A stretch of 64,000 nucleotides of DNA, taken from Staphylococcus equorum (GTDB taxonomy: Bacteria > Bacillota > Bacilli > Staphylococcales > Staphylococcaceae). Where the stretch lies: the NCBI RefSeq assembly GCF_029531845.1, contig NZ_JAMBPV010000008.1, positions 1 through 64,000 on the forward strand. The letters run 5' to 3'. Position numbers and translations under genes: made by a program. Shown in pieces: positions 53,725 to 63,191 of the stretch. The notes beneath the pieces are model-generated. The model worked only from the letters and a program-made list of their open reading frames with translations. It made no database searches and was not told the DNA's origin. Every line of letters begins with the position of its first letter. The first letter of the stretch is position 1.

Positions 53725-55347
53725 TTGAGAAAGACTAAAGTAATGGATTGGACGACCTTTATAGGGTCTTCCGTAATTTTATTAATTGCAGTAATTCCTA
53801 TGATGGTTTTTCCAAAAGCCAGTCAAGATATTATTACGAAAATGAATGAAGCTGTTGTAAGTACAATCGGTTCAGTATACTTATTTATTGGCTTAGCAAT
53901 TTTAATATTTGTTTTGTACATTGCATTTGGAAAATATGGAAATGTGACATTAGGTAAATCTACAGATAAACCTGAATTCAATAATTTTAGTTGGGCAGCA
54001 ATGTTGTTCTGTGCTGGTATTGCTTCAGATATTTTATACTGGGGCGTTATTGAATGGGCCTTTTATTATCAAGACCCGCCACACGGTGGTAAAGGGATGA
54101 CAGATAGTGCTTTAAACTATGCTACAATGTACGGCATGTTCCATTGGGGTCCTATCGCATGGGCAACATTTGTATTGCCAGCACTATGTATTGGTTATCT
54201 TATATTCGTGAAGAAAAAACCAGTGTTTAAAATCAGCCAAACGTTGAGACCTATTTTAAAAAGCCAGACAGATGGCTTTATTGGACAAGTAACGGATATT
54301 ATATTTATCTTCGGTTTACTTGGAGGCGCTGCAACATCACTCGCACTTGGTGTACCGATGATTACAGCAGGTATAGAAAGATTGACCGGTTTAGACGGAG
54401 ATAGTATGGTCATGCGTGGTGCAATTCTATTTATCATAACTGCACTTTTTGCATACAGTTCTTATTCTGGATTGAAAAAAGGTATAAAAGTGTTAAGTGA
54501 TTGGAACGTTATTCTGTCATTTGTTTTACTTGGTTTTGTGCTGATTGTTGGCCCAACTGTGTTTATTATGGAAACGACCATAACAGGTATGGGTAATATG
54601 GTGAAAAACTTCTTCCAAATGGCGACATGGATAGAACCGTTCGGAGGTATCGGTGGACGTAAGGAAACGAACTTCCCACAAGATTGGACAATATTCTATT
54701 GGTCATGGTGGATTGTATATGCGCCGTTTATTGGATTGTTTATTGCACGAATTTCTAAGGGACGAACTATGAAAGAAGTCGTTCTAGGTACGATAATATA
54801 CGGTACTTTAGGCTGTATGTTATTCTTTGGTATTTTCGGTAACTATGCAGTTTATTTACAATTAACTGGAGAGTTTAATGTTGTTCAGAATTTAAACACG
54901 CATGGTACAGAAGCAACTATAATTGAAGTTTTGCATCAATTACCATTCCCTAACTTAGTTATTGTTTTATTCTTACTTTCTGCGGTACTGTTCTTAGCAA
55001 CGACTTTTGATTCTGGTTCTTATATTTTAGCAGCAGCATCACAGAAAAAAGTAGTTGGAGAACCTTTAAAAGCAAACCGTTTATATTGGGCATTCGCTTT
55101 ATGTCTATTACCATTTGCATTAATGCTTGTTGGTGGTGAGAGATCATTGGAAGTATTAAAAACAGCTTCTTTACTTGCTAGTGTGCCAGTACTCGTTGTC
55201 TTCGTCATGATGATGATTTCATTCTTACGGACATTAAATGAGGATCGACTCAAACTTGAGCGCCGTGCGGATAAATATAAAGAAGTAGAACGACGCTCAC
55301 TGAGAATTACACAGGTGAGAGAAAAGAAAAATGACGACAACTTATAG
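53725..55347 (+). CDS. cudT: Choline transporter (BCCT family)
   Basis: The 540-residue protein has 12 helices and the BCCT aromatic signature: SDILYWGVIEWAFYYQDPP, FHWGPIAWATFVLPA, and FYWSWWIVYAPFIGLFIARISKGRT, with a charged C-terminal tail used by the family in osmosensing. The start is taken as TTG at 53725 because GAGGGGTG lies 8 bases before it; an ATG at 53707 has no site. It takes up choline for the betaine pathway encoded just downstream (betB, betA) and follows the operator palindrome at 53497. Confidence 0.9.
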   Translation: MRKTKVMDWTTFIGSSVILLIAVIPMMVFPKASQDIITKMNEAVVSTIGSVYLFIGLAILIFVLYIAFGKYGNVTLGKSTDKPEFNNFSWAAMLFCAGIASDILYWGVIEWAFYYQDPPHGGKGMTDSALNYATMYGMFHWGPIAWATFVLPALCIGYLIFVKKKPVFKISQTLRPILKSQTDGFIGQVTDIIFIFGLLGGAATSLALGVPMITAGIERLTGLDGDSMVMRGAILFIITALFAYSSYSGLKKGIKVLSDWNVILSFVLLGFVLIVGPTVFIMETTITGMGNMVKNFFQMATWIEPFGGIGGRKETNFPQDWTIFYWSWWIVYAPFIGLFIARISKGRTMKEVVLGTIIYGTLGCMLFFGIFGNYAVYLQLTGEFNVVQNLNTHGTEATIIEVLHQLPFPNLVIVLFLLSAVLFLATTFDSGSYILAAASQKKVVGEPLKANRLYWAFALCLLPFALMLVGGERSLEVLKTASLLASVPVLVVFVMMMISFLRTLNEDRLKLERRADKYKEVERRSLRITQVREKKNDDNL

Positions 55348-55360
55348 ATAAAAACATATA

Positions 55361-55410
55361 AAAAGCAGTGGAGCAACTATGACGATAGATTGCTCCACTG
55401 CTTTTTTTAT
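55361..55410 (+). terminator. Terminator of cudT
   Basis: AAAGCAGTGGAGCAA and TTGCTCCACTGCTTT form a perfect 15-bp stem followed by Ts. Confidence 0.9.
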
Positions 55411-55521
55411 ACTGATAGATAGAAGTAAAACGTGAAGTATACTGGATTTCAAATTCATATTCCCTCTCCATTTTCACCAAATATATTTAACATTGTAATG
55501 AAGATGTATCTGGAAATGACA

Positions 55522-55568
55522 AAAAATGACAGCTAGATTTCTAAAGAAGAATCTAACTGCCATTTTTT
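55522..55568 (-). terminator. Terminator of cudC
   Basis: AAAAAATGACAGCTAGATT and AATCTAACTGCCATTTTTT pair with two mismatches, with Ts on both outer flanks. Confidence 0.75.
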
Positions 55569-55604
55569 GATTGTACAATTTCTCCTAAAACATTGAAATA
55601 AGTG

Positions 55605-56156
55605 TTACTTCTTATTTTCTGGAATAGGGAAGTATTTAAATATTTCGCCACTTTCGATTGCTTCGCCCAAATTATCTAACCAATCATAGTATGGCAAGGT
55701 ATCGATTAATTGTGCTTTGACTTCGCTCGCTTCTGTCTTAGTAGCTGCATCAGCATTTTTGTCGTTGATGACCTTATCAAGTATAGCTACTGAATCATGA
55801 ACAGCCTCAGAGTTAATTACAATTTCTCTTTTCCATTTGCGGGTAAAGAAATTACTGAAGAAATTGAAGAAGTCTTTTTCAGCAACGAAATGTTGTTTTC
55901 TACTGCCCCGTGTAAACTGTTGTTTGACAAGATCGAATTCTTGGAGCCTTTTTACTCCAGCACTCATACTAGGTTTGCTCATTTGTAGTTGTTCACGCAT
56001 TTCATCTAAAGTCATGCTGTCTTCAAAGAGCATAGTACCAAATAAATTACCTACACTTCTGTTAATCCCGTATAGGTCCATCGTTTCACCAATTGCATTG
56101 ATGACGATGTCTTTAGCTTCATCCAATTGCTTATCAGGGTTGTTTGAATGTACCAC
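55605..56156 (-). CDS. cudC: GbsR/CudC-type choline-responsive repressor
   Basis: The 183-residue protein is of GbsR family length: LDEAKDIVINAIGETMDLYGINRSVGNLFGTMLFED, then the MarR-like winged helix MTLDEMREQLQMSKPSMSAGVKRLQEFDLVKQQFTRGSRK. An acidic C-terminal part completes it. The GTG at 56156 is used because GGAGGTG stands 6 bases before it; the frame is open for 68 poorly protein-like codons upstream. GbsR is a choline-sensing repressor of betaine synthesis genes. It is divergent from betB, and matching half-sites lie before both betB and cudT. Confidence 0.88.
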   Translation of the reverse strand: MVHSNNPDKQLDEAKDIVINAIGETMDLYGINRSVGNLFGTMLFEDSMTLDEMREQLQMSKPSMSAGVKRLQEFDLVKQQFTRGSRKQHFVAEKDFFNFFSNFFTRKWKREIVINSEAVHDSVAILDKVINDKNADAATKTEASEVKAQLIDTLPYYDWLDNLGEAIESGEIFKYFPIPENKK

Positions 56157-56272
56157 GATGTACACCTCCGATAAATTTTTATACAAATTTAAGATATTGA
56201 TGATTAAGTAATTCAAAATAATTATATTTTTATAATTATACAAATCCATAATCAGCTTATAACTAAACTCGT

Positions 56273-56345
56273 TTGACACCCTTTCGATTACTATGCTAAC
56301 ATAAATCTTGTAAAATTCGTTAAATAAAAATTTAACAAACTTAAC
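56273..56345 (+). promoter_or_regulatory. betB promoter region with CudC half-sites
   Basis: TTGACA (56273-56278) is followed after 18 bases by TAACAT. Directly downstream come the dyad GTTAAATAAAAATTTAAC (56319-56336) and an abutting half-site AAACTTAAC (56337-56345) that touches the GGAGG of betB. This arrangement suits a road-block repressor. Confidence 0.65.
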
Positions 56346-56358
56346 GGAGGTAATTTTC

Positions 56359-57852
56359 ATGGAACTTTTAAATCAATTATCTCGTCGTCAATATATTGAT
56401 GGTGAGTGGGTAAATAGCTCGAACGAAGAAACAAGAAAAATTATTAATCCATATAACCAAGAAGTTATTTTTGAAGTCGCAGAAGGTACTTCAGAAGATA
56501 GTGAACGTGCCATTTTAGCAGCAAGAAGTGCATTTGAAGGCAGTGAATGGTCTCAAGAAACGAGTGACTCTAGAGGTGAAAAAGTAGGGGCAATTGCTGA
56601 TTTAATCGTAGAACACCGTGAAGAATTAGCGCGACTTGAAACACTAGATACAGGCAAAACGTTAGAAGAGTCTTATGCAGACATGGACGACATTGCGAAT
56701 GTATTTCATTATTTTGCTGGTTTAGCAGATAAAGATGGTGGCGAAATTATAGATTCACCAATTCCTAATACTGACAGTAAAGTAATAAAAGAACCAGTAG
56801 GTGTTGTCACTCAAATCACACCATGGAACTATCCTTTACTACAAGCTTCATGGAAGATTGCACCAGCATTAGTTACAGGCTGTACGCTTGTTATGAAGCC
56901 AAGTGAAATCACACCACTAACAACAATTCGTGTATTTGAATTGATGGAGGAAGTTGGATTCCCTAAAGGCGTAATTAACTTAGTCTTAGGTAAAGGTTCT
57001 GAAGTAGGAGAGCCGTTATCATCTCATAAAGAAGTAGACTTAGTATCTTTTACAGGTGGTATTCAAACAGGAAAACATATTATGAAACAAGCTGCGAATC
57101 ACGTAACGAATGTTGCATTAGAGCTTGGTGGTAAAAATCCTAATATTATTTTTGATGACGCTGATTTTGAACTTGCAGTCGATCAAGCTTTGAATGGTGG
57201 GTTTTTCCACGCAGGTCAAGTATGTTCTGCAGGTGCAAGAATCTTAGTACACAACGATATCAAAGATAAATTCGAAGCAACTTTAGTTGAAAGAATTAAA
57301 AATATTAAATTAGGTGATGGATTTAATCCAGAAACCGAAATGGGACCAGTTATTTCAGCTGAGCACAGAGAAAAAATCGAAAAATATATGGAAGTTGCAA
57401 AATCAGAAAACGCAACGATTGCGATTGGCGGTAAAAGACCAGAACGTGAAGACTTACAAGATGGTTTCTTCTTTGAACCAACTGTAATTACAGATTGTGA
57501 TACTTCAATGCGTATTGTACAAGAAGAAGTGTTTGGTCCAGTTGTAACAATTGAAGGCTTTTCAACAGAAGCAGAAGCAATCGAGCTAGCAAATGATTCG
57601 ATTTATGGTTTAGCAGGTGGCGTATTCACTTCAGATATCGGTAAAGCTGAACGTGTTGTTAATAAATTGAAGATGGGTACAGTTTGGATTAATGACTTCC
57701 ACCCATACTTTGCACAAGCACCATGGGGTGGTTACAAACAATCAGGTATTGGTAGAGAACTTGGTAAAGAAGGCTTAACAGAATATCAAGTTGAGAAACA
57801 TATTCTACGTAATACGAATCCAGAGCCAGTAAATTGGTTTGGTAAACAATAG
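56359..57852 (+). CDS. betB: Betaine-aldehyde dehydrogenase
   Basis: The enzyme oxidises betaine aldehyde to glycine betaine with NAD(P)+. The 497-residue aldehyde dehydrogenase has VTQITPWNYPLLQASWKIAP, FTGGIQTGKHIM, the base E255 in VALELGGKNPNIIF, and the nucleophile C289 in FFHAGQVCSAGARI; the W/Y and VCSA context is BADH-type. ACGGAGG precedes the ATG. The gene corresponds to cudA of S. xylosus and gbsA of Bacillus. betA follows after 59 bp in the same operon. Confidence 0.95.
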   Translation: MELLNQLSRRQYIDGEWVNSSNEETRKIINPYNQEVIFEVAEGTSEDSERAILAARSAFEGSEWSQETSDSRGEKVGAIADLIVEHREELARLETLDTGKTLEESYADMDDIANVFHYFAGLADKDGGEIIDSPIPNTDSKVIKEPVGVVTQITPWNYPLLQASWKIAPALVTGCTLVMKPSEITPLTTIRVFELMEEVGFPKGVINLVLGKGSEVGEPLSSHKEVDLVSFTGGIQTGKHIMKQAANHVTNVALELGGKNPNIIFDDADFELAVDQALNGGFFHAGQVCSAGARILVHNDIKDKFEATLVERIKNIKLGDGFNPETEMGPVISAEHREKIEKYMEVAKSENATIAIGGKRPEREDLQDGFFFEPTVITDCDTSMRIVQEEVFGPVVTIEGFSTEAEAIELANDSIYGLAGGVFTSDIGKAERVVNKLKMGTVWINDFHPYFAQAPWGGYKQSGIGRELGKEGLTEYQVEKHILRNTNPEPVNWFGKQ

Positions 57853-57911
57853 TTAATTTACACACAAATATAAAATATTAATAATTAAAAATTTAGGAGG
57901 TTTTATCAAAA

Positions 57912-59594
57912 ATGAAAAAATCATATGATTATATCATTATTGGTGGTGGGAGTGCCGGTTCGGTACTTGGTGGCCGTTTAAGTGAAGATGCATCTAATGA
58001 TGTACTTGTATTAGAAGCTGGACGTAGTGACTATTCTTGGGATTTATTAATTCAAATGCCAGCAGCATTAATGTATCCAGCAGGAAATAAACTATATGAC
58101 TGGATTTATGAAACAAATGCAGAACCACATATGGATGGACGTAAAGTTGGACATGCTCGTGGTAAAGTATTAGGTGGTTCAAGTTCAATTAACGGTATGA
58201 TTTATCAACGTGGTAACCCAATGGATTATGAAAAATGGGCGCAACCAGAAGGCATGGAATCATGGGATTATGCCCATTGTTTACCATACTTTAAACGTTT
58301 GGAGACAACGTTTGGTTCTACTAAAGATGATCAGTATCGTGGTCACCACGGTCCAATTAAATTAAGACGTGGACCTGCTAAAAATCCTTTATTCCAAGCA
58401 TTTTTTAATGCTGGTGTTGACGCAGGTTATAATAAAACACCAGACGTCAATGGTTTCCGTCAAGAAGGCTTCGGACCTTTTGATAGCCAAGTGCATAATG
58501 GTAGACGTGTTTCAGCATCAAGAGCTTACTTACATCCAGCTATGAAACGTAAAAACTTAGACGTGGAAACACGTGCGTTTGTAACTAAATTAAATTTTGA
58601 AGGTAATAAAGTAACTGGTGTAACATTCAAGAAGAATGGTAAAGAACATACAGTGAATGCGAAAGAAATTATTTTATCAGGTGGCGCAATTAACTCTCCA
58701 CAATTATTACAATTATCTGGCATTGGCGATTCAGAACACTTACGTTCAGTAGGGATTGAAACTCGTCTACATTTACCAGGTGTAGGAGAAAACTTTGAAG
58801 ACCATTTAGAAGTATACGTGCAACATGCATGTAAACAACCAGTTTCAATGCAGCCTAGCCTTAACAAATTAAAAATGCCATTCATTGGCTTGCAATGGAT
58901 TTTAGGTCGTAAAGGCGCAGCAGCATCTAACCACTTCGAAGGTGGCGGATTTGTACGTTCAAATGACGAAGTAGATTATCCAAACTTAATGTTCCACTTC
59001 TTGCCAATCGCAGTAAGATACGATGGTACGAAAGCACCACATGCTCATGGTTACCAAGTTCACGTAGGTCCGATGTATTCTAACTCTCGTGGTTACTTGA
59101 AGATTAAATCTAAAGACCCATTTGAAAAGCCTGATTTCGCATTTAACTACTTATCTACAGAAGAAGATAAACGCGAATGGGTTGAAGCAATCAAAGTAGC
59201 TAGAAACATTTTATCTCAAAAATCTTTAGATCCATTTAATGGTGGAGAAATTTCTCCAGGTCCTGAAGTGCAAACAGACGAAGAAATCATTGAATGGGTT
59301 AAACGTGATGGCGAAACTGCATTACATCCATCATGTAGTTGTAGAATGGGGCCGGCATCAGACGAAATGTCAGTTGTTGATCCTGAAACATTCAAAGTAC
59401 ATGGTATGGAAAACTTACGTGTTGTAGATGCGTCAGTAATGCCTCGTACTACAAACGGTAATATCCATTCACCTATATTAATGATGGCAGAAAAAGCATC
59501 AGATATTATTCGTGGTAAAAAACTTATGGAACCAGAATACATTGATTTCTACCGTCATGGTGTACATGACAAAGATGCAGGAGCAGTAAAATAA
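57912..59594 (+). CDS. betA: Choline dehydrogenase (GMC oxidoreductase)
   Basis: The enzyme oxidises choline to betaine aldehyde. The 560-residue FAD protein has the GMC dinucleotide motif [42 protein letters not shown], the second signature [32 protein letters not shown], and the C-terminal HPSCSCRMG with a conserved His near residue 472 followed by NGNIHSP. AGGAGGTTTT precedes the ATG. It is of the BetA type rather than the iron alcohol dehydrogenase GbsB used by B. subtilis. With betB it makes osmoprotectant glycine betaine. Confidence 0.95.
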   Translation: MKKSYDYIIIGGGSAGSVLGGRLSEDASNDVLVLEAGRSDYSWDLLIQMPAALMYPAGNKLYDWIYETNAEPHMDGRKVGHARGKVLGGSSSINGMIYQRGNPMDYEKWAQPEGMESWDYAHCLPYFKRLETTFGSTKDDQYRGHHGPIKLRRGPAKNPLFQAFFNAGVDAGYNKTPDVNGFRQEGFGPFDSQVHNGRRVSASRAYLHPAMKRKNLDVETRAFVTKLNFEGNKVTGVTFKKNGKEHTVNAKEIILSGGAINSPQLLQLSGIGDSEHLRSVGIETRLHLPGVGENFEDHLEVYVQHACKQPVSMQPSLNKLKMPFIGLQWILGRKGAAASNHFEGGGFVRSNDEVDYPNLMFHFLPIAVRYDGTKAPHAHGYQVHVGPMYSNSRGYLKIKSKDPFEKPDFAFNYLSTEEDKREWVEAIKVARNILSQKSLDPFNGGEISPGPEVQTDEEIIEWVKRDGETALHPSCSCRMGPASDEMSVVDPETFKVHGMENLRVVDASVMPRTTNGNIHSPILMMAEKASDIIRGKKLMEPEYIDFYRHGVHDKDAGAVK

Positions 59595-59625
59595 AAGCAA
59601 TTAACAAATCTATATAATTTAAAAA

Positions 59626-59672
59626 TGAAACTGGTGAAGTCATAAACTTAATGATTTTCACCAGTTTCTTAT
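59626..59672 (+). terminator. Terminator of betBA
   Basis: GAAACTGGTGAA and TTCACCAGTTTC form a 12-bp stem with an AT-rich loop, then TTATTATTT. Confidence 0.85.
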
Positions 59673-59848
59673 TATTTGTAGGTGTTAAAGAGTTGGCGTT
59701 TTAGAATTGAAAAATTACAAAGAGAGCTATTGTTGCAATAGTTAAATAGGACTTTGATATTGATTGAATAGAAGTAGCGTGATTGGTAAAAGCGTTAGTA
59801 TAAACGATGATTAGCTTTCCAAGTGCTTCGATTTAGGGAAGGAGTATT

Positions 59849-60172
59849 ATGGCTTATTTATATTTAGTGATTGCTATTATTACTGAAGTAACAGGCACGG
59901 TTTCACTCAAGGCCTCTGAAGGTTTTAGTAAATTATACCCAAGTTTAGCAGCAACCATCTCATTTATTATTTGTTTTTATTTTTTTAGTTTAGCTATGAA
60001 ATATTTGCCATTAGGCTTAAGTTACGCCACTTGGGCTGGTTTGGGGTTAGTACTGAGTACAGTACTCGCAGTTGTTTTATTTAATGAAAATCTAAATCTC
60101 ACAGGTATCATAGCAATCGTGTTTATACTCATAGGTATTGTATTGTTGAACACGGTAGGTGTTTCAAAATAA
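59849..60172 (+). CDS. Small multidrug resistance (SMR) family transporter
   Basis: The 107-residue protein has four membrane helices and the SMR hallmarks: AYLYLVIAIITEVTGTVSLKASEGF, with the essential membrane glutamate E13, and LPLGLSYATWAGLGLVLSTVLAVVLFNE, with the W-G region in helix 3. It is of the EmrE/QacE single-gene (homodimer) type and would exchange protons for quaternary cations or guanidinium. GAAGGAG precedes the ATG. Its position after choline genes raises the idea of quaternary-ammonium handling, but the two are separately terminated. Confidence 0.9.
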   Translation: MAYLYLVIAIITEVTGTVSLKASEGFSKLYPSLAATISFIICFYFFSLAMKYLPLGLSYATWAGLGLVLSTVLAVVLFNENLNLTGIIAIVFILIGIVLLNTVGVSK

Positions 60173-60217
60173 GGAAGTATAGATTTGAACATCATCCAAG
60201 ATAAGAATAGATATTTT

Positions 60218-60257
60218 CACTGTCGACAAAAGTATAACTTTTTTGTCGGCTTTTTTT
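60218..60257 (+). terminator. Terminator of the SMR gene
   Basis: TGTCGACAAAA and TTTTTTGTCGGC pair around a short loop and end in seven Ts. The sequence resembles the terminator at 53027. Confidence 0.8.
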
Positions 60258-60384
60258 ATTAATTTATGAAGTGTAGCATATAAAGATTTTTGCTTGGAAT
60301 TGTAATATGTGTTTTTATAATAAATATAAGACTATTATAAACATAAGTTGATATAACAAATTTAAATACGTGAGGTGATGCGTA

Positions 60385-60960
60385 ATGGAAAATATTAAAG
60401 TACAAATGGTGAGAACGCAATTAGATAATATACCACAATATGATGTGCCTAAAGGTTTTGCTATTAGGAAATTTCGTAAAGGCGATGAAAAATTATGGGC
60501 TTATATAGAAACGCTAGCAGGAGAGTTCCCAACTGAATATAAGGCATTAGAAAGGTTTAATAAAGAGTTTGGAAATCATATAGCAGAGATGGAACAGCGT
60601 TGTATCTTCATTGAAAATGAAAAGCACGAAGTTGTTGGTACGACAACTGCATGGTATGGCTGCTTAGGTGAAGACACACAAAAAATGGGGAGAATTCATT
60701 GGGTGGGTATCATACCAGCATATCAAGGGAAAAAGTTGTCCAAACCATTACTTAGTGCAGCAATGAACATTTTAGCAGTACATCATGATCAAGCTTATTT
60801 AACATCACAAACGGTTAGTTATAAAGCAATCAATATGTATCTTGAGTTTGGTTTTAAACCTGTACAATTAGATGATAATTATCATAAAGCTTGGCAGTTA
60901 TTAGCTCAAAAATTGAATGAAAATAGGGGTGGGAAGAAGAAACCAAAATTAGAAATTTGA
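60385..60960 (+). CDS. GNAT-family N-acetyltransferase
   Basis: The 191-residue protein has the GNAT core: VVGTTTAWYG, the acetyl-CoA motif A region GRIHWVGIIPAYQGKKLSKPLLSAAM, and YLTSQTVSYKAINMYLEFGFKPVQ. The substrate is not evident. The terminal residues NRGGKKKPKLEI are encoded by the left arm and loop of a terminator-type hairpin (60926-60978), so the tail is probably a by-product of repeat insertion. GTGAGGTGATG precedes the ATG. Confidence 0.88.
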   Translation: MENIKVQMVRTQLDNIPQYDVPKGFAIRKFRKGDEKLWAYIETLAGEFPTEYKALERFNKEFGNHIAEMEQRCIFIENEKHEVVGTTTAWYGCLGEDTQKMGRIHWVGIIPAYQGKKLSKPLLSAAMNILAVHHDQAYLTSQTVSYKAINMYLEFGFKPVQLDDNYHKAWQLLAQKLNENRGGKKKPKLEI

Positions 60961-60978
60961 TTTCTTCTTCCCACCCCC
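60926..60978. repeat. GGGGTGGG-family hairpin overlapping the end of the GNAT gene
   Basis: GGGGTGGGAAGAAGAAA and TTTCTTCTTCCCACCCC form a perfect 17-bp stem around an 18-base loop. The stop codon lies in the loop. No T-run follows. Confidence 0.85.
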
Positions 60979-60998
60979 ACAAGACTGCTCAAAAAAGG

Positions 60999-61024
60999 AA
61001 TGCAAGAGCGGAAACTCTTGCATT
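60999..61024 (-). terminator. Terminator of the teichoic-acid-type glycosyltransferase gene
   Basis: AATGCAAGAG and CTCTTGCATT form a perfect 10-bp stem; on the minus strand CCTTTTTT follows. Confidence 0.85.
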
Positions 61025-61028
61025 AGAA

Positions 61029-63191
61029 CTACTTGTCTTGTTGACCAGTAATTAAATCAGAAATTGCTTTAGACGATTTACCATCTTCTAATGAACAAAA
61101 GTCATTATAGAAAGTGTCGATTTTATCTTTGTAATCTACTTCTACTTGGTCTAATTTTTTCAAATCATCAGCTAATTTATAAGCATCTTGATAAATTGGA
61201 CCTGGTAAATCATTATGATAATCAAGATAGAAACCACGTAAATCTTGACCGTATTTATCTAAATCATAAGCGAAAAAGAATTGTGGTCTTTTTAGTACGC
61301 CGTAATCAAACATGACTGACGAATAATCCGTGATTAAACAATCTGAAATCAAGTATAATTCAGAGATGTCATTGTAATTTGAAACATCAATTGCAAACTC
61401 TTCATAACCTCTTAAATCGAGTGCATTAGAAATTAAGTAATGCATTCTTAACAAGATCACATAATCATCACCTAATTTTTCTTGTAAATTATCTAAGTCA
61501 ATTTTCAAATCAAACAAGTACTTACCTTTTTTAACAAATTCATCATCTCTCCATGTAGGAGCATACATAATCACTTTTTTATCTTCAGGTAAATTTAATT
61601 TTTCTTTGATTTCTTGAATATATGCTTCGTCTTGTGAACGATTAACTAAAACGTCATTTCTAGGATAACCAATTTCAAGAATTTGTTCTGGATTCATCCA
61701 GAACGCCGTTTCAAATATTTTTGATGAATAAGCATTTGGTGAAACGAGATAATCCCAACGATTTGTTTCTTCCCTGAAGTTGCGTTTATAACTGTCTGTT
61801 GTTGTTCCGGGCATACGAATGACTTTCATATCGTTTGCCAAGCGTTTTAATGGTGTACCGTGCCAAGTTTGGATATAGACTTGGTTCGGTTTTTTATTTA
61901 GAAATAGTGGTAGCCTAGCATTTGATACCCAGTATTTTGCTCTAGAATAAGCATCATAGTATGCTTTAGAATTTTTTCTAACCTTTTGGGCAGGACCTGG
62001 TATTTGTACGCTGTCAGGTTTTTTTAATACCCATATAAATTCATAATTCGGATGATGTTTCATCATATATTCATAAACATATTTAGGACTATCACTATAA
62101 TTTTTACCACCAAAAGCTTCAAATACGATCGTTTTTGGATTTACTTTATCTTCAGAATCTGTCAATTGGTAAAGCGCACGATGTTTGTTTTTTCTGCGTA
62201 AAACAACATTTTTAGCTAATCGAGCTTTATTTCTAAACTGATTAATTTTAAATGCTGATTTTCTCTTATTAAACATAAGCATGAGTGCTTCAGCGATAAA
62301 TAAGGGTTTCTCATTTTTGAAAATTGTAGGAAAGAGTTGTCTCGTAACTCTTGGTAATAATTCACTATTTTGTTCATATCTTTCAGGCGTTTTTCTTAAT
62401 GAAGGCTCAAACGAATATTTAAATAAATTTTTCATTTTATTTTTTATGAAACGCTTGTTTTCCTTTAAAGGTGCACGTTGAATAGAATCTGAAAAACTAT
62501 ATACATAATCATTGAAGACGATACCGAAGTCTTGTTTAGATAATCTTGGTTTTAAGAATGGGTCATAAACTTCGCCTTTGATATAAAATGGGAAGCGACT
62601 CACACGTACAAAACCATTTGAATATTTTATAAAATCTAAAATGAATGACCAGTCAATAAAGACATCTAATTCTTCATTGAATTGTAAATTATGTCCACGT
62701 GCGATCGCCGTTTTAAAGACAATATTACACGATGAATTTTTACGTAAGAATTGATTTGACTTAGTTTTGGTATCTAAATATTCCACACGCACTAAGTCTT
62801 GGTCTATATATTGTGGTATGTCGAGAGTAAATGAATGTATTGGTGAAATAAGTGCATCAAATTGATTTATTTTTTTCATGTAAAATGCAAGCGCATAAGA
62901 AGCTAAATAATCATCTGAATCAATGAATATAAAATAAGGTGTATCTACTTCTTGCATAGCAATATTTCTTGCATGCGCATGACCTGTATTTTGTTGTAAA
63001 TCAATTTCTTTTATTGGTATATTCCAATTTGCAATATTTTGTGTTGCAATCGTTTTTGAATTATCAGTTGAACCATCATTGACTAAAATTAACTCAAAAT
63101 CTTGAAATCTTTGTTTTTTAAGACTAGTTAAACATCTTTCTATATAGTCTTCTGAGTTGTAATAAGTCACTATTACAGATATGGACTTCAT
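61029..63191 (-). CDS. Bifunctional GT2 glycosyltransferase / CDP-glycerol glycerophosphotransferase
   Basis: The 720-residue protein joins two enzymes. Residues 1-250 are a GT-A family 2 glycosyltransferase (ISVIVTYYNSEDYIERCLTSL, LVNDGSTDNS, FIDSDDYL). Residues about 350-710 are a TagF-like CDP-glycerol (or CDP-ribitol) glycerophosphotransferase with TWHGTPLKRLANDMK, VMYAPTWRDDEF and TDYSSVMFDYGVLKRPQFF. Such proteins build or decorate wall teichoic acid or capsule-like polyol-phosphate polymers on the inner membrane face. The linker (about 250-350) is basic. GAGGGAATAAATA precedes the ATG. It is monocistronic here, with no other tag/tar gene in the window. Confidence 0.9.
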   Translation of the reverse strand: MKSISVIVTYYNSEDYIERCLTSLKKQRFQDFELILVNDGSTDNSKTIATQNIANWNIPIKEIDLQQNTGHAHARNIAMQEVDTPYFIFIDSDDYLASYALAFYMKKINQFDALISPIHSFTLDIPQYIDQDLVRVEYLDTKTKSNQFLRKNSSCNIVFKTAIARGHNLQFNEELDVFIDWSFILDFIKYSNGFVRVSRFPFYIKGEVYDPFLKPRLSKQDFGIVFNDYVYSFSDSIQRAPLKENKRFIKNKMKNLFKYSFEPSLRKTPERYEQNSELLPRVTRQLFPTIFKNEKPLFIAEALMLMFNKRKSAFKINQFRNKARLAKNVVLRRKNKHRALYQLTDSEDKVNPKTIVFEAFGGKNYSDSPKYVYEYMMKHHPNYEFIWVLKKPDSVQIPGPAQKVRKNSKAYYDAYSRAKYWVSNARLPLFLNKKPNQVYIQTWHGTPLKRLANDMKVIRMPGTTTDSYKRNFREETNRWDYLVSPNAYSSKIFETAFWMNPEQILEIGYPRNDVLVNRSQDEAYIQEIKEKLNLPEDKKVIMYAPTWRDDEFVKKGKYLFDLKIDLDNLQEKLGDDYVILLRMHYLISNALDLRGYEEFAIDVSNYNDISELYLISDCLITDYSSVMFDYGVLKRPQFFFAYDLDKYGQDLRGFYLDYHNDLPGPIYQDAYKLADDLKKLDQVEVDYKDKIDTFYNDFCSLEDGKSSKAISDLITGQQDK

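Noticed and set aside
55605..56360. Longer form of the GbsR-type regulator starting at 56360
   Set aside because: The extra 68 codons are AT-rich and poorly protein-like, overlap the betB promoter and start, and have no ribosome binding site; GTG at 56156 with GGAGGTG fits.
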